Source of the DNA: Kibdelosporangium banguiense
Lineage (GTDB): Bacteria; Actinomycetota; Actinomycetes; Mycobacteriales; Pseudonocardiaceae
DNA: 64,000 nt
Direction: 5' to 3'
Assembly: GCF_017876405.1 (NCBI RefSeq)
Contig: NZ_JAGINW010000001.1
Span: 3,981,203 to 4,045,202, forward strand
This document shows, one piece after another, positions 1 to 9,937 of the stretch (position 1 is its first letter; every line of letters begins with the position of its first letter). Position numbers and translations under genes: made by a program. The notes under the pieces were generated by a model. The model was not told the DNA's origin. It worked only from the letters and a program-made list of their open reading frames with translations, and did no database searches.

Positions 1-2
1 AT

Positions 3-3000
3 CCACGCCGGGCCTCGGTGTCCAGCTTCGGCTTCGGCGGCACCAACTTCCACGTGACGCTCGAGGAGTACATCCCCGGCTCCGGGGATGCCGGTGGCAG
101 CCCGGCGTGGCGTGCCCGCACGATGCCCGCTGAACTCGTGCTCCTCAGTGCGCCCACCGTGCCGGAACTCGTGGATCGCGCTCGTGGCGTCGCCCAGGAC
201 GATCTGGCCCGCATCGCGCAGGAGACGCAGCAGGACTTCCGCCACGACGACCGCCACAGGCTGGCAGTGGTCGCCACCGATGCCGGGGACCTCGAGAGCA
301 AGCTCGAGCAGGCCGTCACGCTGATCGAGAAGAACCCGGGCGCCTCGTTCTCCACGCCGGCCGGAATACACTACGGAGCCGGGCCTGCGGCAGCCGGCGA
401 GGTCGCTTTCCTGTTTCCGGGCCAGGGCAGCCAGTACGTCGGCATGGGTGCCGACGTGGCGATGCACTTTCCAGCGGCCGCCGCTGTCTGGGACCAGGCG
501 GCCGCGATCGACATCGGCGACCGGCCGCTGCACGAGGTGGTCTTCCCGATTCCCGTCTTCACCGATGTCGAACGTGTGGCGCAGGAACGGCTGCTGACCG
601 AGACCGAGTGGGCGCAACCGGCCCTCGCGGTGACGAGCCTGGCGTTGCTCAACGTGCTGCGTGCGCTTGGGCTGAGGCCGGATTGCGTGGCAGGGCACAG
701 CTTTGGTGAGTTGGTCGGGTTGCACGTCGCAGGGGCGTTCGACGACGAAACGCTGGTACGGCTGGCCCGTCGTCGGGGTGAGCTGATGCGCGACGCGGCG
801 GCCGTCCCTGGCGTAATGGTGGCCGTTTCCGGCTCCCGCGAAGACGTCGAGGCGGTCATGGCCAGCTGCGGCGAGGAGAAACTGTGGGTGGCCAACCACA
901 ATGGACCTCGACAGGTCGTCATCTCGGGCAGTGCCGCGGCGGTCGCGACCTTGGAGGGCAAGCTCGCCAGGGCCGGGATGGCGTCACAGCGGCTCAAAGC
1001 CGCGACCGGTTTTCACAGCCCGATGGTCATGGCGGCAGGTGGCCCGCTGCTGAACTTCCTGTCCGGCATGGATATCCGTGGCCCGCGGATTGACGTGTAC
1101 GGCAACGCCGACGCCACCCGGTACCCGGCGGATCCGGAGGCTGTGCGTCGCCGCGTCGCGGATCACCTCGCGTCCGGGGTGCGGTTCGTCGATCAGATCG
1201 AAGCGATGTACTCCCAAGGGGTGCGCACGTTCATCGAGGTCGGTGCGGGTTCTGCGGTCACCGGCCTGGTCGGTCAGATACTCGGCGGCCGCGCGCATAC
1301 GGCCGTGAGTCTCGATCGCAAGGGCAGCAACGGTGTCACGAGCCTCTACGACGCACTGGGACTGCTTTGCGCACGAGGCATGTCGTTGGATCTGGACACG
1401 TTGTGGGCCGGCTACGCACCGGCTACGCCTCGGGCAGTGCAGAAGTCCAAGGCGGTGTTGAAAATCTCCAGTGTCAACCACAATCGTCGATATCCCCCGG
1501 CAGGTGGTGCGCAAGCGCTTCCGCTGCCGAATCCGCCACAGCCCACCGAGGATCTGCTCGCCGGATGGAGCATCGACACCGAGGATCTGCTGGGAGGACC
1601 GACCATCGACACCGAGGATCTGCTGGGAGGATCGACCATCGACACCGATGTTGTTGGTGATGGGTGGCTGCGGGTTCACGAGGATCTCGCGCGCCGAACG
1701 ATAGATGCGCACGCCGCGTATCAGCGTGCGATGGCCGACAGTCACATCGCCTTCCTGAAGGTCGCCGATACGTGGGGAGGGGGTCTCCGTGCGACAGTCA
1801 CGGCGCACGAGACGCCGCCGGATCTGGTGAGGCAAACGCCCGAAGATCTTCTTGCCGGGTCGAGCATTGAGTCCTGCGGACCGGATCTCGCGATCGCGCC
1901 ACCGGTGCAACCGATGCAAGCCGCGCCCACCGGCATCGCCACGGCACCGGGTCCGGTGGCCACAGTGGCCACAGTGGACCCGGAAACGGTGGACCTGGAA
2001 TCGGTGCTGCTGTCGGTGGTCGCGGACAAGACAGGTTATCCGCCTGACATTCTGGATGCCGGGATGGAGCTGGAAGCCGATCTGGGGATCGATTCGATCA
2101 AGCGGGTGGAGATCCTGTCGGCGGTGCGGGAGAAGGCGCCGGGCCTGCCCGATGTGGATGCCATGGAGCTCGGCAAGTTGCGTACGGTCGGCGAGATCGT
2201 CGACAAACTCCGGGAAGCACGCGAAGATCTGGTTACCGGGTCGAGCATCGGCACCGACGGGGCGTCGCCGCTCGTCCGGCTCGCTGTGCGAACGGTGGCC
2301 GCTGAGGCATCCGGTTTGGCGATGGCCGGGTTGAGCGATGGCCCGCTGGCTGTTACCGATGACGGTTGCGGTATCGCGCGCTTGGTGGTGGACGGGCTCA
2401 ACGAACAGGGCTTGTCCGCCAGTGTCGTCACCGACGTTCCCCCTGACGTCGCCGGTGTGGTCTTCCTTGGCGGCCTGCGGGATGTCGACTCCGAGGAACA
2501 GGCCATGGCCGTCAACGCCGAAGCGTTTCGTACCGCGGCGGCGGTGGCGCGGCGTTTCGAGGAGCACGGTGGCGTGTTCGTGACCGTGCAGGACACCGGC
2601 GGAGACTTCGGTCTCGGTGGTCGTGAGCCGACCCGCGCCTGGCTCGGTGGCGTTGCCGCGCTCGCCAGGACCGTTGGTCAGGAATGGCCGGCCGCCAGTG
2701 TCAAGACGATCGACTGCGAGCGCGGCGGCCGGGCGGCTTCGGCGATCGCCGAGGATATCGTGCGTGAGCTCCTCGCCGGTGGGCCGACGCTGGAGGTCGG
2801 CCTGCGCGCGGACGGCACCAGGACCACAGTGGAAGTGGCCGAGGCACGTGCCGAACCCGTTGGCACGCCTAGGATCAGGCCGGAATCCGTGATCGTGGTG
2901 ACGGGTGGCGCGCGCGGGGTGACGGCTGCCTCGTTGCGCGCCCTCGCTGAGGCGTGCCGACCTCGCTTTGTCCTTATTGGACGTACGCCGCTGATGGATG

Positions 3001-4550
3001 AACCCGCTGCGTTGCAAGGCGTTACGGATGACGCCTCGCTCAAACAGATCGTGACCGCCCTCGAGCGGCGACGGACCGGGCGGACGCCGACTCCCGCCGA
3101 GGTGGGTTCGCTGGTCGCGGCGGCAGAGGCCGCGCGTGAGATCCGGGACACCCTGGCGGCCTTGGAGCGAGCCGGATCCGAGGCGCGCTACCTCGCGGTG
3201 GACGTCAGGGACGCCAAGGCGTTGAGTGAGGCGCTCGGCGAGGTGCGGCGGAGTTGGGGGCCGATCACCGGCGTCGTGCATGGAGCCGGTGTGCTCGCCG
3301 ACAAACGTGTCGCGGACAAGACCTTGGGGCAGTTCGAGAAGGTCTTCGACACGAAGGCCGCGGGTCTGCTGGCGCTGCTGGACGCGACGGCGCATGATCC
3401 TCTCGAGGTGCTGTGTGTGTTCTCCTCGGTGGTGGCGCGCTACGGCAATCCTGGCCAGAGCGACTACGCGATGGCCAACGAGGTGCTCAACCAGGTCGCG
3501 AGCGCCGAGGCAGCGAAGCGGCCGGGCAGCGTGGTTCGGTCGATCGCATGGGGACCGTGGCAGGGCGGCATGGTCACGCCGGAAGTCGAGAGCCACTTCC
3601 GTAGCCGCCAGGTGCCGCTGATTCCGGTTGCCGCCGGCGCACAGGCGTTCGTCGCCGAACTCGGTAGCCCACCGGACGAGGTCCAGGTCGTCATCACGCC
3701 AGGTGACAGTGGCGGCCAGGTGAACGGGGCTACCCACCAGCGCACCACGAGGGCGGAGATCCGGCTGAGTTCGCGAACGCATCCATACCTGGCGGACCAT
3801 GACATCGCGGGTACACCGGTCGTGCCGGTGGCCATGGCGCTCGAGTGGTTCGCTGCAGCGGCACGGGAGTCAAGCCCGTCGGGGAACGCCGTGGTGATTC
3901 GCGGAATCGATGTGCTGCGCAAGATCAGCCTCAACCGTTTCGAAGACGGCGGCACACGTCTTGCCGTGCGCTGCGACGCCGGCGGTCCGGGGTTGATGAT
4001 GGAGCTGCTCGGTGACGATGGCAGGCCGCACTACCGGGCGACCATGAACCCTGGCGAGGCGGGGCCCGGACCGATGACCGCCTGGGAGACTCCACCGGAT
4101 CTCCGGCCGGATCTCCAGCCGGTGAAACCGGCAGAGATCTACGGCGGGCGTGTCCTCTTCCACGGCCCACGTTTCCAAGCGATCCGTTCACTGCACGGCG
4201 TTTCGCGTTTGGGAGCGACCGCTGACGTCGTAGGTCTGCAGGAGTTGGGCTGGAACAGCGGGAATGGCTGGAAACGCACAGTTTGGCGGACCGACCCCGC
4301 GGCCACGGACGCCTGCCTCCAGCTGTCGCTGGTGTGGGCCGAGCAGGTACTTGGCGGCGCCACGCTGCCGATGTCCGTCGGCGAGTACCGGTTGCACCGG
4401 GAAGGTCCGGCGGACGGGCCGATGCGGTGCGTCGTGCGGGCCAAACAGGTCTACCTCGACCGTGCCGAATGCGACATCGGGCTGGTGGACGCCGATGGAT
4501 CACCGCGGGCGGAATTGCTCGCCGTGAATCTCGTGCTGCGCCCGGAATGA
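3..4550 (+). CDS. PfaA-like iterative type I polyketide/lipid synthase (KS tail-AT-ACP-KR-DH), 5' partial
   Basis: The reading frame is open from base 3, so the gene starts outside the window. The first codons give PRRASVSSFGFGGTNFHVTL, the C-terminal signature of a ketosynthase. Numbering from the GTG at 18, an acyltransferase follows (GQGSQ near 135, GHSFGE with Ser about 228). Next come a linker with acidic repeats, one carrier domain (LGIDSIKRVEIL, phosphopantetheine Ser about 693), a ketoreductase (VTGGARG about 962) and a double hot-dog dehydratase (HPYLADHDIAG from about 1255, later DACLQL). The order and the ACP motif match Pfa synthases and relatives such as enediyne and heterocyst-glycolipid synthases. 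Pfa proteins usually carry several tandem ACPs; only one is seen here. It probably builds a long reduced or unsaturated acyl chain from malonyl-CoA together with the next gene, which starts 21 bases downstream. Confidence 0.9.
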   Translation, partial: PRRASVSSFGFGGTNFHVTLEEYIPGSGDAGGSPAWRARTMPAELVLLSAPTVPELVDRARGVAQDDLARIAQETQQDFRHDDRHRLAVVATDAGDLESKLEQAVTLIEKNPGASFSTPAGIHYGAGPAAAGEVAFLFPGQGSQYVGMGADVAMHFPAAAAVWDQAAAIDIGDRPLHEVVFPIPVFTDVERVAQERLLTETEWAQPALAVTSLALLNVLRALGLRPDCVAGHSFGELVGLHVAGAFDDETLVRLARRRGELMRDAAAVPGVMVAVSGSREDVEAVMASCGEEKLWVANHNGPRQVVISGSAAAVATLEGKLARAGMASQRLKAATGFHSPMVMAAGGPLLNFLSGMDIRGPRIDVYGNADATRYPADPEAVRRRVADHLASGVRFVDQIEAMYSQGVRTFIEVGAGSAVTGLVGQILGGRAHTAVSLDRKGSNGVTSLYDALGLLCARGMSLDLDTLWAGYAPATPRAVQKSKAVLKISSVNHNRRYPPAGGAQALPLPNPPQPTEDLLAGWSIDTEDLLGGPTIDTEDLLGGSTIDTDVVGDGWLRVHEDLARRTIDAHAAYQRAMADSHIAFLKVADTWGGGLRATVTAHETPPDLVRQTPEDLLAGSSIESCGPDLAIAPPVQPMQAAPTGIATAPGPVATVATVDPETVDLESVLLSVVADKTGYPPDILDAGMELEADLGIDSIKRVEILSAVREKAPGLPDVDAMELGKLRTVGEIVDKLREAREDLVTGSSIGTDGASPLVRLAVRTVAAEASGLAMAGLSDGPLAVTDDGCGIARLVVDGLNEQGLSASVVTDVPPDVAGVVFLGGLRDVDSEEQAMAVNAEAFRTAAAVARRFEEHGGVFVTVQDTGGDFGLGGREPTRAWLGGVAALARTVGQEWPAASVKTIDCERGGRAASAIAEDIVRELLAGGPTLEVGLRADGTRTTVEVAEARAEPVGTPRIRPESVIVVTGGARGVTAASLRALAEACRPRFVLIGRTPLMDEPAALQGVTDDASLKQIVTALERRRTGRTPTPAEVGSLVAAAEAAREIRDTLAALERAGSEARYLAVDVRDAKALSEALGEVRRSWGPITGVVHGAGVLADKRVADKTLGQFEKVFDTKAAGLLALLDATAHDPLEVLCVFSSVVARYGNPGQSDYAMANEVLNQVASAEAAKRPGSVVRSIAWGPWQGGMVTPEVESHFRSRQVPLIPVAAGAQAFVAELGSPPDEVQVVITPGDSGGQVNGATHQRTTRAEIRLSSRTHPYLADHDIAGTPVVPVAMALEWFAAAARESSPSGNAVVIRGIDVLRKISLNRFEDGGTRLAVRCDAGGPGLMMELLGDDGRPHYRATMNPGEAGPGPMTAWETPPDLRPDLQPVKPAEIYGGRVLFHGPRFQAIRSLHGVSRLGATADVVGLQELGWNSGNGWKRTVWRTDPAATDACLQLSLVWAEQVLGGATLPMSVGEYRLHREGPADGPMRCVVRAKQVYLDRAECDIGLVDADGSPRAELLAVNLVLRPE
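1548..1646 (+). repeat. Three tandem 33-bp in-frame repeats in the AT-ACP linker
   Basis: Units at 1548-1580, 1581-1613 and 1614-1646 each encode an 11-residue EDLL-G-x-x-IDT unit. Units 2 and 3 differ by a single base. Diverged single copies recur in frame at 1842-1874 (EDLLAGSSIES) and 2223-2255 (EDLVTGSSIGT), flanking the carrier domain. They look like a duplicated flexible or docking linker. Confidence 0.9.
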
Positions 4551-4571
4551 CGGAAGATGAGAGAAGTCCAC

Positions 4572-7500
4572 ATGGGATTGGGATTCGGACCGGCTGCCGA
4601 TGGCGGCGGCGCAAGCGTTCCGCTCCGCCTGCACGTCTACTCAGGAAAGGATCGGCACGACATACTGATGGCGCTGGCGGCCGGCCAGGAATCCGGCCAG
4701 GGGCCGGCACGCTTGGTCATCCTCGCCGCGGGGGCGGCGGAGCACGCCGCGCGCGTGGCCGCTGCCCGCAAGTGGTTGACCGGTTCCGGGCGGCCACCCG
4801 AAGGCGTCGCCTTCCGCGAGACTCCGATAAAGGGTGAGGTCGCGTTCGTCTTCACCAGCGGTGCCGCCGCCTATCAGGGCATGGGCAAGGAGTTGATGCT
4901 CGAGTTCCCCGAGATCATGGCTGCCCTCGAGGCGCGCTGCGGCCCGTTGGACCCCGTTGGATGGGCGTACACAGACACCAAAGTGGACAGTGTGGATGCC
5001 CTCGATCAGATCTGGGCAGCCGGCTTGCTCGCCCAGTTGCACACCGAGATCAACTGGGGCCTGCTGGGCATCTCGCCGGACGCGATCATCGGCTACTCGT
5101 CCGGCGAATCCAATGCGCTGGTGGCCATGGGGGCGTGGCGGGACGTCCCGGATCTGGTCACGGACGCACGCGGTTCCGTGCTGTTCACCAGCGGGCTGGT
5201 GGGTGAGTTCGAGGCGGTGCGCCGCGTGTGGCGGCGCCTCGGAGTCGACGGCGATCGGTGGATGAACTACATCGTCAACGGACCGGTGGAAGACGTCCGC
5301 GTGGCGCTCGACGGAGAGCCCGCGGTGCACTTGATGGCAATAAACGCACCGGACTCGTGCGTCGTGGGCGGCGAGGCGGCGGGATGTGAACGCGTCGTCC
5401 GCCGGCTCGGACCGGGACGTGCGCTGCCTCTCAACTACGAGATCGCGGTGCACGCGCCCGAGTTGAACGAGATCCGGGAGCAATGGTGGCATTTGCACCA
5501 CCGGCCGACCTTCGAAGTACCGGACGTGCGGTTCTACTCCTGCGCCACTGCGGACTGGTACTCACCGACGCCGGAAGCCGCGGCGGATGCGCTGACCGCG
5601 CAGGCGGTGAGCACGGTCGACTTCGCCGCGACGGTCGAGCGTGCGTGGGCCGACGGGGTACGCGTGTTCATCGAGCACGGTCCCCAGGCGCTGTGCACCG
5701 GATGGATTCGCCGCATCCTGGGTGACCGGGAGCATCTCGCGGTCGCTATGGACGGTCGTGGCGTGCACCATCTCGCCGGCACTGTCGCGGAACTCGTCGC
5801 AGCGGGCGTGCCCATGCGGACGGATCCACTGTTCGATCACTTGGCGCGAAACCGGGCGCCGGCCGTGGAAAGCGCTGCCCCACAGATGATGCCGCCCGCG
5901 CCATCGCGGCCACGAGTATCCGCCGAGGCGCCGACTGCAGCCATACCGGCCACGGCACACCCCCGGACGGCCGTGACGGCGGTCGGCGACATCTATCGGC
6001 GGATCTCCGCACGGCATCAGGAATTCCTGACGCGCCAAGCAGAAGTCCACCAGCGGTTCCTGCTTTCCCAGCGCAGCACCAGCGTCGTGCACCACGGGAC
6101 GGGCAACACCGGGCACATTGGACCCACCGGGCGACGTGATGCCGGTGCCGACCAGCCCGGCCATGGCGAGCGGTTCTGCCGGCTGCTCAGCGCCGAGTTG
6201 ACCTTCCATGGCAGCCCGCCCCTGCTCGGTGAGGAGCTCCGCGGCGAGACTCGCGTCGATGGGTACGGCGACCACAATGGTGTGCGCCTGTCGTTCTTCC
6301 ACGGCACCTGGTACGTCGGCGACGAGCCCCGCATGACAGCCCACGACTGCGTTGCCGGCTTCTTCACCGAGAAGGAACTCGCTGCGCTTGGCGGCGTGCA
6401 ATGGGATCCTGCGGCAGAGTCACCCGGCGCCTCGGAGCCAGTCGATCCGCCGGCCGTCGTCTGCTCGGTTCGCCGATTCGGTCCCGACGCGGTGCGCGCG
6501 TTCGTCGACGGCCAGCCGGCCGACTGTTTCGGGCCCGGTTGGGAGCGAACCCGATGCCACATCCGCAGTCCGCGGATATCGGACGGCCGGATGCTCCTCA
6601 ACGAGGTGACCGAGTTCGATCCGGCCGGTGGGCCGTGGCGCCGGGGCTATCTGAGAGCCGAAACACCCGTCTCGCAGGGGGACTGGTTGTTCGAGGCTCA
6701 GTTCACCGATGACCCGTTCATGCCCGGCTCGCTGATGTTCGACGGATGCCTGCAGGCACTGGCGTTCTACCTGGCGGCCATGGGATATACGGTCGACCGC
6801 GACGGCTGGCGCTTTGAACCAGTGCCCGACCATGCCTACCACGTGCGCAACCGCGGCCGGGTGACCCCGGACAGTCGCGGCCTGACTTACGAGGTGTTCG
6901 TCCGGGAGGTAGCGGCAGGCCCGCAACCGACACTGTTCGCCGATGTACTGTGCACAGTGGACGGAACTAGGATGTTCTACGGCCGCCGTCTGGGTCTGCG
7001 GCTCGTGCCGGACTGGCCGCTGTCGTACTGGCGCCCGCTCGGCCCTCCCGCCGTCCTGACCACCGGTGAGCCGGTGGCGCCGGCGGAACTCGGCGGGCTG
7101 CGAGGTTACCACGAGACCAAGCCAGTGGCCGAAGTGGACGGCTTCCGTTTCGACTACGCGGCTCTGCTCGCGCTCGCATGGGGGAAGCCGTCCGAGGCTT
7201 TCGGACCCGCCTATGAGGTCTTCGACGGTCCGCGTCGGATCACTCGCATGCCCGGCCCGCCTTACGGTTTCATGAGCCGCGTAGCGTGGGTCGACGGCCC
7301 GTTCCTTGGCATGAAAGTCGGTACTCGGGCCGAGGTCGAATATGACGTTCCTGAGGAAATCTGGTACTTCGAGCAGAACGGCTGCCCGGCCATGCCGTTC
7401 GCGGTGCTCCTGGAGGTTGTCCTTCAGGCCTGCGGCTGGGTGGGCTTGTACGCCGGCGTCGCGCTGGCAGGCGGCGACACGGACCTGTTGATACGTAACC

Positions 7501-9440
7501 TCGACGGCACAGGCACCGTGACCGGTGAGATCCGGCCGGGGACACGCACACTACGCACTCGCGCCGAGCTGACCCGGGTCTCGCAGGTCGCCGGCGTGGT
7601 CATCATGTCCTTCGACATCGAGTGTTTCGCCGACGGGCAATCGGTTTTCCAGCTGTCCAGCGGGTTCGGGTACTTCGCACCGAAGGCCTTCGACAATCAG
7701 GTCGGCCTGCCGCCGTCCGATGCCGAACGTGCCCGGCTCGCGGCACCATGCGACCGCGTCGTCGATCTTACGCGACGCCCGGCCCGCTACTTCGACGGTT
7801 CGCTGCGGCTGGCCGGCCCGATGCTGCTCATGCTCGACCGGATCACCGGCTACTGGCCGGACGGCGGCGAGGCCGGGCTCGGCCGGTTGCGTGCCGAAAA
7901 GGACATCGATCCGGGTGACTGGTTCTTCAAGGCCCACTTCTTCCAGGATCCCGTGCAGCCGGGCTCACTGGGTGTCGAGGGCATGTGCCAGCTCCTGCAG
8001 TTCTACCTCATCGAGCGCGGTCTCGGTGCGGGACTGCGTAATCCGCGATTCGAACCCGTGCTGCCGGGTCGCCAGGTGACCTGGAAGTACCGTGGTCAGG
8101 TCGTACCGACGAACAAACGCGTCACGGTCGAGATGGACATCATCGAGGTCGACGAGCACGACCGCCACGCGGTCGGGCATGCATGGCTGTGGGTGGACGG
8201 AATACGCATCTACCACGTGAAGAACCTGGGCATGCGTGTCGTGGAGGGCGCCACCGGCGGTCCGGTGTCACGCTCGGCGGAGCACGTGCTCGATCCCGCG
8301 GTCGACAAATGGTTGCTGGATCACTGTCCGACCTTCACGTTTCCGGCATTGCCGATGATGTCCACGGTCGATCTGCTTGCGGGTGCGGCTGTCGGCCACA
8401 CCGGCCGCCCCGTCACGGCAGTGCGCGACGTGCAGCTGCGCCGGTGGGTGCCGATCAGGGAGGCGGTTCGGCTGAGGACAGAGGTGAGTGGATCGGGCGA
8501 TGAGCTGGACGTGACGCTCCTGGTATGGCGTGACGCGGCGACACCAGCGCTCTCCCGTTTCGAACCGGTAGCCAGCGCCACCGTGCGAGTCGGCGGGCAA
8601 CCGGCCGGATCTCGGGCGGCGCCCGGACCTCTGGCCGGCGCCGAGCCCGCAGGCGATCCCTACTGCACCGGAGTGGTCTTCCACGGGCCGAGTTTCCAGT
8701 ACCTCGTGTCATGGCGCTTGGGGATCGGCGGAGCATCGGGAGTCCTCGACGCCGGTCGTGGCAGTGTGCCGCGCGGGATACTCAACCAGGGACTACTCGA
8801 TGCCGCTACCCACGTCATACCCCATGCCCAGCTCTGGCGGTGGTCCGACGAGATCGGCAGGGACGTGGTGGGATTCCCGCACAAGATCACAGCGTTCGAG
8901 TCGTTCGCGCCGCTGCCGGACTCCGGGAATGTGTACGTCGAGGCACGCTTCGTCGGATTCGACCAGGGCAACAGGACGCGACCGGTCGTGGACTTGTGGC
9001 TGTCGGACGAGCGGCGGCTACTCGCCACCATCCGCCTGGTCGACATCCTGATGCCCGGGGGACGCTTGGGGATTGCGGAACCCGGTGTACGACGGGCTTT
9101 CCTGCGGCACCGGCGCTACGCGGGAGGCCTCGGCATCTCGGTGAAGGACGCGGATGTGACCCGACTGTCCGTTGCGGACGTCGAACAGTTCGACTGGCTG
9201 GGAGGAACCATCGCGCATGTCTACGGTCTCCCAGCCGGATCCCGAGGCAGGGACCATCTCGCCCGGATCGCGATGCAAGACCATGTGGCGCGGCTTGCCC
9301 GCGTGCATCCCTCGGCCGTCGAGGTGGCTCTGCGGGAGCACCGGGCCTGGCCGAAGGCAAGGCCGGACGAGATCCACCATCTGCATGTCGAACAGGCAGC
9401 CGATCACGTGACGGTACACAGCCTTGTCCCGCCGACCTGA
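4572..9440 (+). CDS. PfaB/PfaC-like synthase: AT plus tandem hot-dog dehydratase domains
   Basis: ATG 4572 is preferred over the in-frame ATG 4557, because GAGAAG (4561-4566) lies at normal spacing only for 4572. The protein has about 1622 residues. The N-terminal acyltransferase-like domain has the nucleophile motif GYSSGES (about 174-180), where canonical ATs have GHSxG. From about residue 530 come PfaC-like segments: a hot-dog part, a FabA-like motif EAQFTDDPFMPGSL (Gln710 at the usual catalytic His position), a middle segment with a WYFEQNG motif (about 931), a second FabA-like motif KAHFFQDPVQPGSL (His about 1122) and a C-terminal product-template-like dehydratase (LLDHCPTFTFPALPMM from about 1247). 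It should set double-bond geometry and dehydration for the chain made with the upstream gene. No KS or PfaD-type enoyl reductase is present. The family assignment is secure; the division of labour between domains is inferred. Confidence 0.88.
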   Translation: MGLGFGPAADGGGASVPLRLHVYSGKDRHDILMALAAGQESGQGPARLVILAAGAAEHAARVAAARKWLTGSGRPPEGVAFRETPIKGEVAFVFTSGAAAYQGMGKELMLEFPEIMAALEARCGPLDPVGWAYTDTKVDSVDALDQIWAAGLLAQLHTEINWGLLGISPDAIIGYSSGESNALVAMGAWRDVPDLVTDARGSVLFTSGLVGEFEAVRRVWRRLGVDGDRWMNYIVNGPVEDVRVALDGEPAVHLMAINAPDSCVVGGEAAGCERVVRRLGPGRALPLNYEIAVHAPELNEIREQWWHLHHRPTFEVPDVRFYSCATADWYSPTPEAAADALTAQAVSTVDFAATVERAWADGVRVFIEHGPQALCTGWIRRILGDREHLAVAMDGRGVHHLAGTVAELVAAGVPMRTDPLFDHLARNRAPAVESAAPQMMPPAPSRPRVSAEAPTAAIPATAHPRTAVTAVGDIYRRISARHQEFLTRQAEVHQRFLLSQRSTSVVHHGTGNTGHIGPTGRRDAGADQPGHGERFCRLLSAELTFHGSPPLLGEELRGETRVDGYGDHNGVRLSFFHGTWYVGDEPRMTAHDCVAGFFTEKELAALGGVQWDPAAESPGASEPVDPPAVVCSVRRFGPDAVRAFVDGQPADCFGPGWERTRCHIRSPRISDGRMLLNEVTEFDPAGGPWRRGYLRAETPVSQGDWLFEAQFTDDPFMPGSLMFDGCLQALAFYLAAMGYTVDRDGWRFEPVPDHAYHVRNRGRVTPDSRGLTYEVFVREVAAGPQPTLFADVLCTVDGTRMFYGRRLGLRLVPDWPLSYWRPLGPPAVLTTGEPVAPAELGGLRGYHETKPVAEVDGFRFDYAALLALAWGKPSEAFGPAYEVFDGPRRITRMPGPPYGFMSRVAWVDGPFLGMKVGTRAEVEYDVPEEIWYFEQNGCPAMPFAVLLEVVLQACGWVGLYAGVALAGGDTDLLIRNLDGTGTVTGEIRPGTRTLRTRAELTRVSQVAGVVIMSFDIECFADGQSVFQLSSGFGYFAPKAFDNQVGLPPSDAERARLAAPCDRVVDLTRRPARYFDGSLRLAGPMLLMLDRITGYWPDGGEAGLGRLRAEKDIDPGDWFFKAHFFQDPVQPGSLGVEGMCQLLQFYLIERGLGAGLRNPRFEPVLPGRQVTWKYRGQVVPTNKRVTVEMDIIEVDEHDRHAVGHAWLWVDGIRIYHVKNLGMRVVEGATGGPVSRSAEHVLDPAVDKWLLDHCPTFTFPALPMMSTVDLLAGAAVGHTGRPVTAVRDVQLRRWVPIREAVRLRTEVSGSGDELDVTLLVWRDAATPALSRFEPVASATVRVGGQPAGSRAAPGPLAGAEPAGDPYCTGVVFHGPSFQYLVSWRLGIGGASGVLDAGRGSVPRGILNQGLLDAATHVIPHAQLWRWSDEIGRDVVGFPHKITAFESFAPLPDSGNVYVEARFVGFDQGNRTRPVVDLWLSDERRLLATIRLVDILMPGGRLGIAEPGVRRAFLRHRRYAGGLGISVKDADVTRLSVADVEQFDWLGGTIAHVYGLPAGSRGRDHLARIAMQDHVARLARVHPSAVEVALREHRAWPKARPDEIHHLHVEQAADHVTVHSLVPPT

Positions 9441-9460
9441 TACGCCTGCTTTCGAACTGT

Positions 9461-9503
9461 GGTTCCCCTGGGGCATCTGAAGGTGCGACGTCCCAGGGGA
9501 ACC
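9461..9503 (+). terminator. Likely rho-independent-like terminator after the Pfa-like genes
   Basis: A perfect 12-bp inverted repeat, GGTTCCCCTGGG (9461-9472) and CCCAGGGGAACC (9492-9503), with a 19-base loop starts 21 bases after the stop codon of the AT-DH gene. There is no T tract, which is common in actinomycetes. Confidence 0.6.
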
Positions 9504-9513
9504 GCCGCGATGG

Positions 9514-9695
9514 TCAGCCGGTGACCGGATGGTGCCCTTTCACCGGCGTCGGACCGTCAGTGATCGAGTCACCGAACGCCGCCCACGGTGTCACGGGCCG
9601 ATGAGCTCCACGCCGGTGAGAAGTACTACGAATTCGTCGTCTCGGTGAACGCGTCCGGCAGCGCGTCGGCACGATGGTCCCTGGACGCGCGGTAG
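9514..9695. pseudogene. Possible remnants of secreted-enzyme genes in the 9441-10086 gap
   Basis: This 646-bp gap holds no intact gene that I recognise. On the minus strand (about 9594 down to 9514) the frame reads WAAFGDSITDGPTP, which resembles the first block of GDSL hydrolases, and then stops. On the plus strand, 9600-9695 reads ELHAGEKYYEFVVSVNASGS and ends WSLDAR-stop, like the end of a fibronectin-III-type strand. Both pieces are too short to function and they face opposite ways, so they may be scars of a rearrangement. The resemblance is weak and could be chance. Confidence 0.3.
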
Positions 9696-9937
9696 GTAGT
9701 CCATCAAGGACCATGTTCATACCGGCATTCTATGTTTTTTGTTGTACCGCAACGCGTTTGGCGTATTGTCGGCTGCTCCGAGCTGGTAGCCACCAACATC
9801 ACCGCCGTTGGTTACGCGGACCAGTTCAGCGGCCCCTTTCGCGACGCACGCAGAGACGTGACACTGACAACGGCTCGCCCCGGTGCCGTGCCCGACCGTC
9901 GCAGACAGTTGTTTGGCAGGAAGCGGGCGCGGCATGG

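Noticed and set aside
984..3800. 938-residue minus-strand frame inside the PfaA-like gene
   Set aside because: It is antisense to clear AT, ACP and KR motifs and has no recognisable domain; typical high-GC shadow.
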